Assembly (NCBI GenBank): GCA_963969495.1
Contig: OZ018337.1
Span: 82,604,148 to 82,668,147, forward strand
Length of the DNA stretch: 64,000 bases
DNA from: Ceratothoa steindachneri
Taxonomy: Eukaryota; Arthropoda; Malacostraca; Isopoda; Cymothoidae
Direction: 5' to 3'
In this document: in pieces, positions 10,621 through 21,209 of the stretch
Position numbering within the stretch: the stretch's first letter is position 1
Layout: each line of letters starts with the position of its first letter
Program-made: the position numbers and the translations under genes
Notes under the pieces: generated by a model
What the model was told of the DNA's origin: nothing
The model's input: the letters and a program-made list of their open reading frames with translations, nothing else
Databases searched by the model: none

Positions 10621-13600
10621 TTTAAACTTGTCAGGTGATGTGACTTTATAAATAATTACTCAAATAGAAATTAATAACTTCTAAATGATTTTTATTTTTA
10701 TTCCTAAAAAAGGATGAAAGAGAAATAGAGTTGCATTAATCTGGGGAAGAACTTATGTATATAATTTACCTTTAAACGCATTTCCTTTCTGCCCTTAGCT
10801 CTTGAAACCCACTTTACTGTCAATTTACTAATCTACCAACATTTTATCTTTTCCTAAACCCTTCTCTCCAATAGCATCAGGGATAATTCCACACACCTAA
10901 ATAACAGAGAGGGGATCCTTGAAAATTATGTCATTCCAAAGAGAATGTGAAAGAACAGAAAGGCTTTAAAATTCCTTAGAATTGGCTCAATAATTACAAT
11001 ATTATTACGAAACAAAACGACATAGTGAGATATAGATAGAGTCGCACGCAACTAAGCTCACGCGACTATACACCAATCTTTTTTTCTTACAGAAGCAACC
11101 TGACCTCCTAGTAAAATTACTTTAAGTCACGCGAGTTTTGTATGTAAGACTTTTATAAAATACATAAAAACAACATTATTTCGAATCGAAATTGTTAACT
11201 ACAGGAATGCTTTTGGTATCGGAGTAAAAATACGTAGGGAGTGATTTCCTCTAATAGAACCAATTACACCAAGATAACTACAAAAGCTTGATTTTCTAGT
11301 AAACTTCGTTGGAGTTTTCTATCCCTTTGCCATTTCTATCTCATTATGAATGTATTTTTCCTCAAATCAAGAAGAAAATGGATACAAGCGATAATAACAT
11401 TGCCTTAGCTTAAGAGAATACAAAGGGGGCGCTATTTTTATATGCGCTGTTTCCAATGGGGCTCTTTTATTATTGCTTCCGTTGCATGTGCACAACCTAT
11501 TGCTAGAATTCAAAACTCCACTAACACATATTAATATTCCTTTATAGAAGTGATTTTAATTAAGTAATGCATTTTTAACTCTATCATATGATGAGCCCAT
11601 AGTTAATTTGAGGGTTGTCCGCATGCGCCAAGACATCTTTCTAGAAAGATTTTGACATCAAAGTTAAGGAATATATTGTTAAGCAAAATCAAAGGTGAGA
11701 TATTAAATTTTAAGGAATACTGAAAGTGAATTAAAAAGGCTAAAATTAAGATAGTAATTTATGCAAGGGAATGTTCATGCATCCGAAGAGTTGCCTAAGG
11801 ACCTGGCAGATACCGATTACGTCAAGTGGTAGCAGCGAGTGCAAATGGAAATATTAATCGATTATGCAGAAACATTTCGCTTGAATGATAATGGATAACT
11901 TCAATCAATCTTACGTTGTATCTTAGACAATAATGCAATTACTATGAGAGCAACCACTTAAAAATTATTAAAGAATTTATTTTCATAAAATGGTTATAAT
12001 TTTTATTCTTGATATGTTAAGGAAAAATTGCTAATAAAATGTATCGTGTGAGTACAATTGAGGTATTTGAACAATACAAGTATATTGATACTTAGCTCTC
12101 TTAAAAGTCCTGGATTTTGAATGATCATTGAGGAAAGACTGAATACAGAAAATAACGCCAACAAAAAAGATGCGACGTGACACTCGTATTTTTGTCTTTT
12201 CTGTCATGGGCATTAGTTCTCCTGCCATAAATTTATATTCGGTTGCCATTTAATGTAATCCTAGTTATTTTTAGCCATTTTATTAAATTCTATTCCGTCC
12301 TTAATTGATAAATAATAGTCTCATAAAGTTTTTCGTGTGTGATATTTTGTTACATTGTGTTTAACAAATTATTTAATTAATTGATTATTTTTATTCAGTG
12401 ACATTTAGGGTCCGCTCGCTCGCTGCAACTATTTTTTATAATTATATCTTTTGTTTCTTAATTTGCAGGAGTAAGTAGAGGCAGATAATAATAATTGGGG
12501 AAGAGCTAATGATCCTCAATAAACATATATAATGGTTCTTTTGTTTTGGTCTGCTCCATTTGTAATTAAAACATTAATTCTGACTTATTTCTACTAAATT
12601 TATGTTAGTAAATTAAATTATCCTAAATAATTGTATTATTTTATTACCAGTCTTGGTTAAGGAACTTGAGTTAAGAGAAGTTTAGTGAAACCATTCCTGC
12701 ACTCTAGGACATGGTATTATTAGCTGTTTTTGTTGGAAAAGTTTAAACAAGCGCGAGGAAAAAGGTCTCCCTTGGTTCAAACAGAATATTAGAAATTTTC
12801 TCGAGGGCTGAAAAGGTAATTAAGTGAGAAAGATAAAAATACACCTCTCTATGTTCTATAAAACTTTTAACTTTTTAAGGTATGCAAACATTCGATAGAA
12901 AATTACCATCCAACCAGAAAAGTGGAAAAGTTACACAAGAAAGATCATTGGTAGTCACATGAAACCAAATTATCTATGAGTAATCGTAGATATTTTTCTA
13001 ATTAACTGATTTGATATAGAGGTTGCTAGAAAAAACAATGTAAGATCACTATAATTTATAATACTACAAATCAATAATTTGCGGTCAGTGGCGTATGCCA
13101 AATATCAGTGTTTCACGATCACTTCACATCAGATTGGGTGTAGATATTTGATGTTTATGACGCTTTTTATTGAACATTCCTCAGGGATGTTGAAATAAAG
13201 CCTAATTTATCTGAAGGGACAAAATAGCCTACGATTCATGATGGAGATCTGAAAAATTCAGGGTCTTACCTCACCAATGAACAGTATTGAAAGACGACTT
13301 GTTTTTTTTTTAAATACATGGAAGTACTAGTTTCATTATTATTAAACTATAGATGCTATTTTAATGGATACTTTTTAAAAATATGATAATATTAAAATTA
13401 ATATATTATAATTTATATTCGATTTAACATCTTCCTGATAAAACTAGACTGTGGTCGTTAATGGGCTAAATCTGAGGTAATCATAGTTTAATTCGAGGCA
13501 ATGTTAAGGTATTTTTTAAAATAAAGCAGGTATGTTGGAAGGAAATTCCAGGTAAATGTAGATAGGGATTAATTTCTATTTATTCAATAATAAATCGAAA

Positions 13601-14209
13601 ATTTACAAGTGGATTGCTTTTAGTTAGGTTTGAAAGAAGTTTGAACATACAAGGAGATGTTATAGTGTCCTTAGAGTTCCATGAGCAGAAAAAGGAGGCT
13701 AAGGAGGCGATAGGCAGCTGGAGCCAAGCAACTCTCTCGAACTTCATCTTTATCTGAAACAGAGGCAGATTCTCCGTCTGGTTGACATAGTATTAGGTAG
13801 AAATTTAAATCCTAAATTTAAGTCAAATTTAATAAATAAGTTTATGGATAGCTAATGTTTTATTTTGAATTCATTCTAAATTTTTTATTTAGAATGTCAT
13901 TTGCGCAAAATTGGCATAATTAGAAAAGGAATATCAGAAGAGGTAATTAAGAAATGCGTTAGCAAATAACTCTTATTTCGGAAAGTGATTTTTAAAATGT
14001 AATATTCCTGAAAAGATTTTCTCCTCGTCTATTGGAGAATCCAACGTTAATTTTCTCTCCTTCTTAAATGTATAAATAATAAAATAAATAAAAAATTAAT
14101 AATGTAACCATATAATAATTTAATACTTTACAATGTGAAATTGTGAAACATACAGAAAAAGATAAAAAATCTAGCTAACAAGTAAATGCGACCACGACAC
14201 TCAAAATAA
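10621..14209. other. AT-rich non-coding DNA
   Basis: I see no gene or recognisable transposon protein. The small antisense frame at 12031-12249 has no known domain. A somewhat GC-richer patch lies at 13680-13780 but could not be assigned. Confidence 0.45.
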
Positions 14210-14650
14210 TGCATGCTGTAGTACCTTAAGCATGGGGTAGCCACATACTACAAGGTCCCTTTAATCTCCTGGGCTGAACCATTCTCCCAAATCCCACGTT
14301 TGGCTACAAATAGCTGCTAGTCTAGGGCAGCGGCCATAGCCCGGGCAACCATGTGTGTTTATGGGCTGAACTAAGTGAGGGAGCCATGGGGGCTTCTTGT
14401 CTTATGACATGGAATCTTGCCAAGTCTACGAGATGAAGTCTCAACCAGCAAGCTGAGCCTAAGGGCATAAACCTAGGCGTTTAGTGAGTTAGGTATGAAA
14501 GTATGATGGGTGACACATCTAGGGCGAGCCAGGGGCAGATAAGGTAATCGGTCAGTCACCGTAGAAGAGGATTGGAGCCCTTACTACGTACTCTCCAAGT
14601 AAAAACATAGAAGAAAGCAAAAAAAAATACGTAGTGCTCCATAGTTCCGA
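14210..14650. other. GC-rich block, probably an unidentified mobile-element piece
   Basis: About 440 bp of markedly higher GC content than its flanks, with sharp edges on both sides. No open frame of note and no protein motif in either orientation. Short phrases such as GGGCTGAAC recur at about 14270 and 14362. Its composition and size would fit a SINE, a LINE 5' untranslated region or an LTR part, but I cannot name it. Confidence 0.35.
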
Positions 14651-16065
14651 ATCAAGGTGGATGTGGCATTACGCTGGGTAGTTGGTTAAAAGGTTGCTTT
14701 ACTTTATAATTAAAGGTGCGGTTCAGAGATACGATTTTTATATATATGAACCAATATAAAAGGCAACATAATTGAGTTAATGATATATTTCCATGAATAC
14801 AACATTTCAAAGTAAATCTGAACGGTTATAATTCTCTCAGTAAAATGGCTTTGTTGAGCTCCTATATTTTGTCGTTGTAACGTCTCTCCCTTTACGAAAA
14901 TATATGTAATTAGATATGTAAATATAATAAAGGCCCTAAAGTAAAGTATTACGAGTAAAATAGCGCTAAAATATTGTATATTGGATGCTTCAAGATACAG
15001 AAATATATCAAAAAATGAACGAGTTAAATTCATCATATATAAATAAATATATTGAAAGATTTTGTGTTGCCTGACAGTGCCTCTATATTCTGTCCGCTAT
15101 AGATGCAAAAGTATTCTATGTAAGATAATTAGGATAAATGCAAGAAGCCATTAAAAAACAATATAAAAAACAACACAAGGAGTAAAGTTTCGGAGGTGGT
15201 CAAAGTCGGAGATTATTCTTATTTTATCAGGAATGTTTTCCGCCAAACTAAGAAGAGGATAATGAGGGACCTCCATGACGTTTATATCCAGATTACTCTT
15301 AATCAGAATAATAAGTAGAAATAAATCCTGGTTACAATAAGTAAATAAATCATCCCAGTTTGCCAGGTTATCTGTAACGTGACGGCTGCCATTAATAAAG
15401 ACATGTTCACGCCAAGTTGGCTTGAATGGCAGGTAAAGTCGGCCTCACGTTCGATTGTAGTATTATTGTCGCCCCGGTGTCGTTCTCCTTAGTTAGGCAA
15501 GTAGAGTATGACATCTTTTAATGTGGTGCTGCCGTAAGGCACAAATTAGGCTTCCAATCTATCAGTAAGTTGTTATAAGAGCATTGCTGCTCAGATATCA
15601 TCTCCTAGCTCATTGTATTCTTAGTCCTAATGACGTGGTAGGTGTAACGAAAAGTTCGTTGGTAGTAAGCCTGTCTGTACAACTTAAGTCTATATTTTAT
15701 AACAACTGCATTCGTTTTGTCTTATTTTGTGAACAATATAACATGTCTGGATATTATTTAGTATCTACCTTTGTGCAGTATGTCAAGAGCCTCTATATAT
15801 TTTTTATAGTTTTTGAGGATGTTTTACTCTTAGGATATTTTACATATCGTAATATAAGCATTTGTGTCAATGAGCTTCAGTTGGTAGCAATACTATCGAT
15901 GTTGATAGAAGAGAACCTTCGGTTACATATCACTTTTCTAGCCAAAAATGTGCTGTTAGTACCTAGGTTTCCTATTCGCTGTCCTTCCTGGGGGTTTCGG
16001 AATGCGGTCCCCACCCCCGAAAATTATGGTTGATGATGTCAGATGTCATTGAGGTGATTGTTATT
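14651..16065. other. Non-coding DNA with an unsupported 149-codon frame
   Basis: The plus-strand frame at 15584-16033 is the longest between the LINE elements, but its translation is cysteine- and hydrophobic-rich with no domain I recognise and no upstream gene signals. The minus-strand frame at 14710-15036 is similar in character. I treat both as chance frames. Confidence 0.4.
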
Positions 16066-17102
16066 CTCAAACAAACAAACAAACAAACAATTTATTGGCA
16101 CCTACAGGGAGCCATAAGAGCTCATACATGGTATGCCCTATTAAGAATAAGGCTAAATTAGGTGGAAGCCCCTCTAATAATTGTAAGCTATTTTAACTTT
16201 TTCTTTTAAGTATTGATCAAATTTCGTCTTCATAATTTCTGTGTTTGGAGCGCCGACTACTTCTTGTAGTAGGTTGTTCCAGACTTGAACGATGCGATTG
16301 CTGAAGACAAATTTCCCATTGATGTTTTGAATTTCCACTTCTTCATCTTGTGTCCTCGCGTCGCTGACACGCCTGCCAAATTAAATAGATTTTCTGCAGT
16401 ATCGGGCATATTTATCAATAATTTATATTTTTTTATTTGTTCACCCCTTTTCCTTCTATGTTCGGGGGAAAAGATTGAGTTTTTTAAGCCTATCATTGTA
16501 GCTAAGATGTTTAATCCCCCTTATCATTTTCGTATAGCAACGTTGTACTTGTTCTATTATATTTACATCTCCAGTTAATCGTGGAGACCAGAAGGGAGCA
16601 GCATAATCTAATATAGGTTTGACTAATGACGTGTATAGTTTTAACATAGTTTCTGAATTACGCGTTGAGAAGGATTGCCTGATAAATGATGCAACTCTTA
16701 TTGCTTTATTTCTAATTGCAACGCATTGACGAGAAATTTAATTTATTTATCTATTTTAACTACTAGATCGACCTGTTTTTACTTCTATAATCTCGGTGTC
16801 TTGGAGATAATATTTAAATTTAGGATTATTTTTTCCGAAGTGTAAAACGCCGCATTTGGAAGCATTAAGCATCATGCCAGATTCGTTGCACCATTTAGTT
16901 AACATATTCAGGCAGTTTTGTAAACAGCTTGAGTCTTCCTTATCCTTTATTATCTGCCCAAGTTTAGTATCATCCGTGAATGAATTTACTTGGCAATTCA
17001 TTCCAGAACCTAAGGTGTGTACGAAAATTATAAAGAGTAGGGTCCCAAAACGGAACCTTGAGGAACTTCACTAGTTATCGGCAGCCAATCGGAATCCAAA
17101 CC
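16066..17102 (-). pseudogene. CR1-like LINE relic (family A, copy 1): palm to 3' end
   Basis: Minus-strand reading, from high to low coordinates. DWLPITSEVPQGSVLGP is motif B of the reverse transcriptase at about 17035-17085. MNCQVNSFTDDTKLGQII is motif C, FTDD instead of FADD, at about 16945-17001, and is followed by WCNESGMMLNASKCGVLHFG. The thumb reads MLKLYTSLVKPILDYAAPFW and then VQRCYTKMIRG at about 16540-16647. The C-terminus is VWNNLLQEVVGAPNTEIMKT and KFDQYLKEKVKIAYNY, then a stop. A 3' untranslated region follows and ends in (TTTG)n at 16074-16090, a microsatellite tail typical of this LINE group. Several frameshifts and stops kill it. The motif A side is missing: the sequence ends abruptly where the complete LINE at 17103 begins. 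A second copy of the same family lies at 44225-44875. Confidence 0.87.
16074..16092. repeat. (CAAA)n tract, 3' tail of the family A LINE
   Basis: Five consecutive CAAA/AAAC units on the plus strand, read as (TTTG)n on the strand of the LINE. They mark the 3' end of the relic at 16066-17102. Confidence 0.85.
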
Positions 17103-17524
17103 CTCCACTGTCTTGTGGATAGACACTTCAGTCAAAGGCTAAGGGACCTCCCTGACAGAAAGGTGTTCTCTTGCATTGGATTGTGCCATAGCCTCTGTAC
17201 CATGGTCTTCCACTCTCTTGTGTTTGAGATCCCTGCCTAAGGGTACATTTAGGCATACTTTCCTATTTTTCATTCCTCCTCTTGTTTTACTCAAATGGTG
17301 TGTAGGGCAGGCTTAATAGATGAGCAAAGAGGCTCTGATGGCTTTTCATGAGGTTGCCTTGGTCTATTCTTTTCTTTTCTCTTTTCTTTATTCTTTTTCA
17401 TTCCAAAGTCATCATTACTGTCCTCCCTCAGTTGTTGTGGCGTCCTGAAGGGAATTTTGCCTTGCATGATGTGTCGGCTCCATCATGTTGACCAGTTTTT
17501 TTTCCGACATATAATATTCAGTTA

Positions 17525-20473
17525 ATGAAAGTTTTGCTATTGAATAATTTTGTACAAATTGTTGTTGTTGTTGTTGTACAAATTGTTATTTTTGTTGAAG
17601 ATCTTGTTGCTAATATTATTTTTTTAATATCGATTTTAATTTTATCAGGAGATATTGAGCTCAACCCTGGACCTGGTCATCCTCGTCAGATAAAATGTCG
17701 TCTACTCTATATTAATATTAGGGGCCTACATGCCAATATTAAAGACTTGACTGCTTCATCCAAGTCTCATGACATTTTACTCTGTTCAGAGACCCTGGTT
17801 TCAAATATGAGGCATGTCTCTGAAATACTTATACCAGGCTTCAAAAAACCAATTTTACTTAGGCGTGATGCCATTCCTAGGGCTAGAGGAATGGCAGTTT
17901 ACATTAGGAATGGTTACTCTGCTTCAAAGACCTCCTATGCTTGTTCTTGCCATGAGATGCAAGTTATGAAAGTATGTGGTAAGCAAAATAATTTTTATCT
18001 TTTTTCTGTCTATCGCAATCCAGACTTAGATGATACTATTTTTGATTGTCTGCTCCTTGCCATGGCCAAGGTACAGGAAAATGACCGGAAAGCCTGCTTT
18101 GTATTTATGGGAGACCTCAATGCTCATCATAGGCAATGGCTGTCTTCTGTCTCCCCTACTGACTGTCATGGTATCAGGGCTTATGATTTTGCGTGTGAGT
18201 CGGGTTGTGAGCAAGTCATTAGGGAGCCTACCCATTCATCTGGGAACTGCCTTGACTTGGTTTTCACTGATTCCCCTGGAGTCGTTACAAGTGCTGTTGA
18301 TCCTCCTGTGGGAACTTCTGACCACTGTGCAATTTCTATAACTATCTGTATTGTGCAATCTATTCCTAATATAGCTCATACAAGCAAAGTATTCATCAAA
18401 TCTCAAGTAGACTGGTGCAATATATTAAATGATATCTCCCGGATCAACTGGCCACTAATATATAAGGAGGTTGAAGCAGTTCGTATTTTGAATGATAAAA
18501 TTGTTTCAATTATTGATAGACATGTTCCATTCCGTATGATCAGATATCGCACTAAGGACAAAGCCTGGTTTAATGATGACTGTAAGAGGGCTCATATGCA
18601 GAAACAAGAAGCCTACAACCTGTGGAAGGGGAGTAGATCTGCCTTTCTATGGGATAATTATGTGCACTACAGAACAGCAGCTCAGAGGGTATATAATAAT
18701 GCGGAAGTTGAATTCAATACTACCACAAAGGGAACTCTTCAGCGCACAGCAAATTCCCACAAATTCTGGACCACTCTCAAGTCTGCTCTTTTTGGGAATG
18801 ATTCATCTATGCCACCCCTTCTTAAACCTGATGGTTCCATTACCCATAGTCCTGAAGAAAAGGCAACACTGTTGGCTGATGTTTTTGATAATAAACAAAG
18901 TAATGAGAATCTAACTCTACCTGACACTTGTTTCCCTGAACCAAGGTTAAACAAGATTGCTTTCCGTTCAAGTGAAGTAAAACAGTTACTTCTTGATCTG
19001 GATGCTTATGGTGGTACTGACCCAAATGGTATATTCCCTTTATTCTTTAAGAAAACTGCAGAGTATTTGGCTCCCAAGCTTTCCGTTATTCTTCGGAAGC
19101 TGGCGAGGAGTGGTAGTTTTTGCGAATGTTGGAGAATTGGTAACATCATTCCATTATGTAAAAGTGCAAGTGGTAGTTTTAACCCTACTGAATATAGGCC
19201 CATTTCTATAACTCCTGTTCTATCTAAGATTTTTGAACGTTTACTAGCTAAACGTTTAAGTACATTTGCCGAGCTTAATCGTCTGTTTCCCTTTTTACAG
19301 TTTGGATTTCGTAAGGGTCTGAGCACTTGTGATGCACTTCTCACTGTCTCCACCATTGTCCAAAAATCATTAGACTCTGGTCAAGAAGTTCGCTTAGTTG
19401 GCCTGGATTTCAGTGCCGCATTTGACCGTGTCAATCATAAGGCCCTGATATTTAAGTTGAAGCAGTTGGGAGTAGGTGGTGTATTTTTAAATATTATTGA
19501 ACAATTTTTAACAAATCGACATCAAAAGGTTTATGTTGACAATAATTTTAGTGATGAGAGAGAGGTGCTATCTGGTGTACCACAAGGCAGTGTTCTTGGT
19601 CCTCTACTGTTTATATTATATACCCATGATATGTGGTTTGGACTGGAAAATAGACTTATAGCCTATGCTGATGATGCTACTCTAATAGCCCCAGTCCCAT
19701 CTCCTGAGTTGAGAGCATCGGTTGCAGAGTCTTTAAATAGAGATCTGGCTAAGATAAATGTTTGGTGCACTTCATGGGGCATGAAGTTAAATGCAAAGAA
19801 AACCCAGAGTATGATTGTTAGCAGATCCAGAACACTAGATCCTCCCCATCCAGATCTTTTAATAAATAACATTCCCATCTCCATATGTGATTCTTTTAAG
19901 TTGCTTGGAGTTATGCTTGACTCTAGGTTTACTTTTGAGAATCACATTCGATCTATTTCCTCCTCTATTGCTCAAAAAATTGGCATTTTGAGGAAATCTT
20001 ACAAAGTATTTGGAGAGCAGACTGTTCTTAAAAATTGTTTTAATGCTTTTATTCTTCCGTGTTTTGAATATTGCGCCCCTGTTTGGAGTTCGGCAGCCAA
20101 CTCTTATCTTAATTTATTAGATAAAAATTTGAGAGCAATAAAATTTTTAATTCCTGACCTCAAAGTTGATCTGTGGCACAGGCGAGCAATAAGCTCCTTA
20201 TGCATCTTATATAAAATTTTTAACAATGCAGATCATCCACTGCATCACGATCTGCCCAATTTATATGCCCCTCAACGAGTTACCAGAGGTGTACTAAATG
20301 CCAATAGTAGGGCCTTTACGCCTATGAGATTCAACACAACACAGTTTTCAAGAAGTTTCATTCCTAACACAACTAAACTGTGGAATGAACTTCCTAGTGT
20401 TGTTGTTGAGTCCTTGGAACTTCAGAAATTTAAAGTGGGTGCTAATACATTTTTAATTAACAGAAACTTATAA
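17525..20473 (+). CDS. LINE polyprotein: 2A-like leader, AP-like endonuclease, reverse transcriptase (982 aa)
   Basis: Encodes the copying enzyme of a LINE: the endonuclease nicks target DNA and the reverse transcriptase primes on the nick. Residues 10-40 are strongly hydrophobic. Residues 42-50 are GDIELNPGP, a 2A-like motif expected to release residues 1-49 by ribosome skipping. The apurinic-like endonuclease covers about 58-275, with N64 (YINIRGL), E89 (CSET), Y163 (SVYRNP), D197 and N199 (GDLNAHH), D244 (LDLVFTD) and S265-D266-H267 (GTSDHCA), so the catalytic set looks complete. The reverse transcriptase covers about 535-800: YRPISITPVLSKIFERLL (557-574), FGFRKGLS (593-600), motif A with D628 (GLDFSAAFD), motif B SGVPQGSVLGP (683-693), motif C YADD (714-717). 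The C-terminal domain ends with LWNELPSVVVESLELQKFK. There are no internal stops. ATG 17525 is chosen because it opens the frame and keeps the 2A motif near the N-terminus. The clade is CR1/Jockey-like; I cannot fix it further. Confidence 0.93.
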   Translation: MKVLLLNNFVQIVVVVVVQIVIFVEDLVANIIFLISILILSGDIELNPGPGHPRQIKCRLLYINIRGLHANIKDLTASSKSHDILLCSETLVSNMRHVSEILIPGFKKPILLRRDAIPRARGMAVYIRNGYSASKTSYACSCHEMQVMKVCGKQNNFYLFSVYRNPDLDDTIFDCLLLAMAKVQENDRKACFVFMGDLNAHHRQWLSSVSPTDCHGIRAYDFACESGCEQVIREPTHSSGNCLDLVFTDSPGVVTSAVDPPVGTSDHCAISITICIVQSIPNIAHTSKVFIKSQVDWCNILNDISRINWPLIYKEVEAVRILNDKIVSIIDRHVPFRMIRYRTKDKAWFNDDCKRAHMQKQEAYNLWKGSRSAFLWDNYVHYRTAAQRVYNNAEVEFNTTTKGTLQRTANSHKFWTTLKSALFGNDSSMPPLLKPDGSITHSPEEKATLLADVFDNKQSNENLTLPDTCFPEPRLNKIAFRSSEVKQLLLDLDAYGGTDPNGIFPLFFKKTAEYLAPKLSVILRKLARSGSFCECWRIGNIIPLCKSASGSFNPTEYRPISITPVLSKIFERLLAKRLSTFAELNRLFPFLQFGFRKGLSTCDALLTVSTIVQKSLDSGQEVRLVGLDFSAAFDRVNHKALIFKLKQLGVGGVFLNIIEQFLTNRHQKVYVDNNFSDEREVLSGVPQGSVLGPLLFILYTHDMWFGLENRLIAYADDATLIAPVPSPELRASVAESLNRDLAKINVWCTSWGMKLNAKKTQSMIVSRSRTLDPPHPDLLINNIPISICDSFKLLGVMLDSRFTFENHIRSISSSIAQKIGILRKSYKVFGEQTVLKNCFNAFILPCFEYCAPVWSSAANSYLNLLDKNLRAIKFLIPDLKVDLWHRRAISSLCILYKIFNNADHPLHHDLPNLYAPQRVTRGVLNANSRAFTPMRFNTTQFSRSFIPNTTKLWNELPSVVVESLELQKFKVGANTFLINRNL
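17645..17674 (+). other. 2A-like ribosome-skipping motif
   Basis: Codons 41-50 of the LINE ORF read SGDIELNPGP. The core D-(V/I)-E-x-N-P-G-P is fully met, with D43, I44, E45, N47, P48, G49 and P50. In known 2A sequences the ribosome fails to join the last Gly and Pro, so here it would release a 49-residue leader and start the enzyme at P50. The preceding residues are hydrophobic, as is common in 2A-like LINE leaders. This match is by motif only; activity is untested. Confidence 0.85.
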
Positions 20474-20735
20474 CTTTAATATTTTATTCATTATCCACAC
20501 ATATATAATATTATAATATTTTTAACATTATAGCATTTAATTTTTTTATTTTTTTTATTTTTTTTTTTTTTTTTTGATTTTCTATTTATTTATTATGTTT
20601 TTCTTAATCTTTGTTTCGTTTTTTCCATACCAGGTTTCTTTCCCCACTGGGGCCCTTGGGCTTATAGCTATTTGCTCTTCCAGTTGGGGTTGTGGCTTGG
20701 AACTTTAATAATAATAATAATAATAAGAGATATAT

Positions 20736-20990
20736 GCCCTACATAATATGTAAAGAAGATTTGCACAGAAACAAACTAATATGCTCAGAATGTAACAACA
20801 GCTCCTACTATACTAGGAAAATCAGTCTAAAAATGTATAAATTGTAATTTTGCTCTGTAAAAAGGAAAAAAATTGCCAAGGATAAATTAAATAAAAAAGT
20901 ATCTGACCTCACGACAAAAGAGAAAAGGAACACATGATGATATATTTGCGCCCTTTGTACAGGAAGCAAAAGTTTAAATACCAATTTTTA
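20736..20990 (+). pseudogene. Possible PHD-finger ORF1 remnant of another LINE
   Basis: Plus-strand reading gives ICKEDLHRNKLICSECNNSS, then YYTRKISLKMYKL and, after stops, YICALCTGSKSLNTNF. The spacing C...C-x2-C...C-x2-C, with YYTRKISLKMY in place of the usual YH-x2-C-x3-L, resembles the PHD-type zinc fingers found in ORF1 proteins of CR1-like LINEs. The His and one Cys of the pattern are missing or changed. The call rests on pattern alone and is tentative. It follows the (TAA)n tail of the complete LINE directly, so it belongs to the older neighbourhood into which that LINE inserted. Confidence 0.38.
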
Positions 20991-21155
20991 TGATACGAAA
21001 AGACACGTTTAAAATCATGGCATTGTAAAACACTACAAAGTTACGGTTATCTTAAGGGAAGGAACATTCCCGGTAACTATAAGGAGATCCTAAACAAAAT
21101 TTGGAGCATTCAAACATTATATTCTTTTCAGTAAGTAGCTGGGCAATTAGAGAGG

Positions 21156-21159
<4 letters not shown>

Positions 21160-21204
<45 letters not shown>
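21160..21204. repeat. (TA)n microsatellite
   Basis: About 22 uninterrupted TA units at the downstream end of the minus-strand Penelope-like remnant. The frame at 21052-21237 is an artefact of this tract. Confidence 0.95.

Positions 21205-21209
<5 letters not shown>

Larger units (their letters stand above)
17103..20728 (+). mobile_element. Complete LINE (non-LTR retrotransposon) with 5' and 3' untranslated regions
   Basis: A full-looking LINE inserted at the broken end of an older LINE relic. The 5' untranslated region runs from about 17103 (CTCCACTGTCTTGTGG) to 17524 and holds no long frame. The single long ORF is 17525-20473. The 3' untranslated region has a long T-rich stretch at about 20538-20580, a GC-richer end module (GGGGCCCTTGGGCTTATAGC) at about 20650-20700, and a (TAA)n tail at 20705-20728. 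The 5' phrase and the 3' module resemble a LINE family that I recall as abundant in decapod crustacean sequences, which is the main basis for the host guess. No separate ORF1 is visible in the element. The intact ORF and clean ends suggest recent insertion. Target-site duplications could not be fixed because of the repetitive tail. Confidence 0.88.

Noticed and set aside
15584..16033. 149-codon plus-strand frame
   Set aside because: No recognisable domain, unusual hydrophobic/cysteine mix, no supporting signals; most likely a chance frame.
18026..19884. Several antisense and alternative frames inside the LINE ORF
   Set aside because: Shadows of the 982-codon reverse transcriptase frame.
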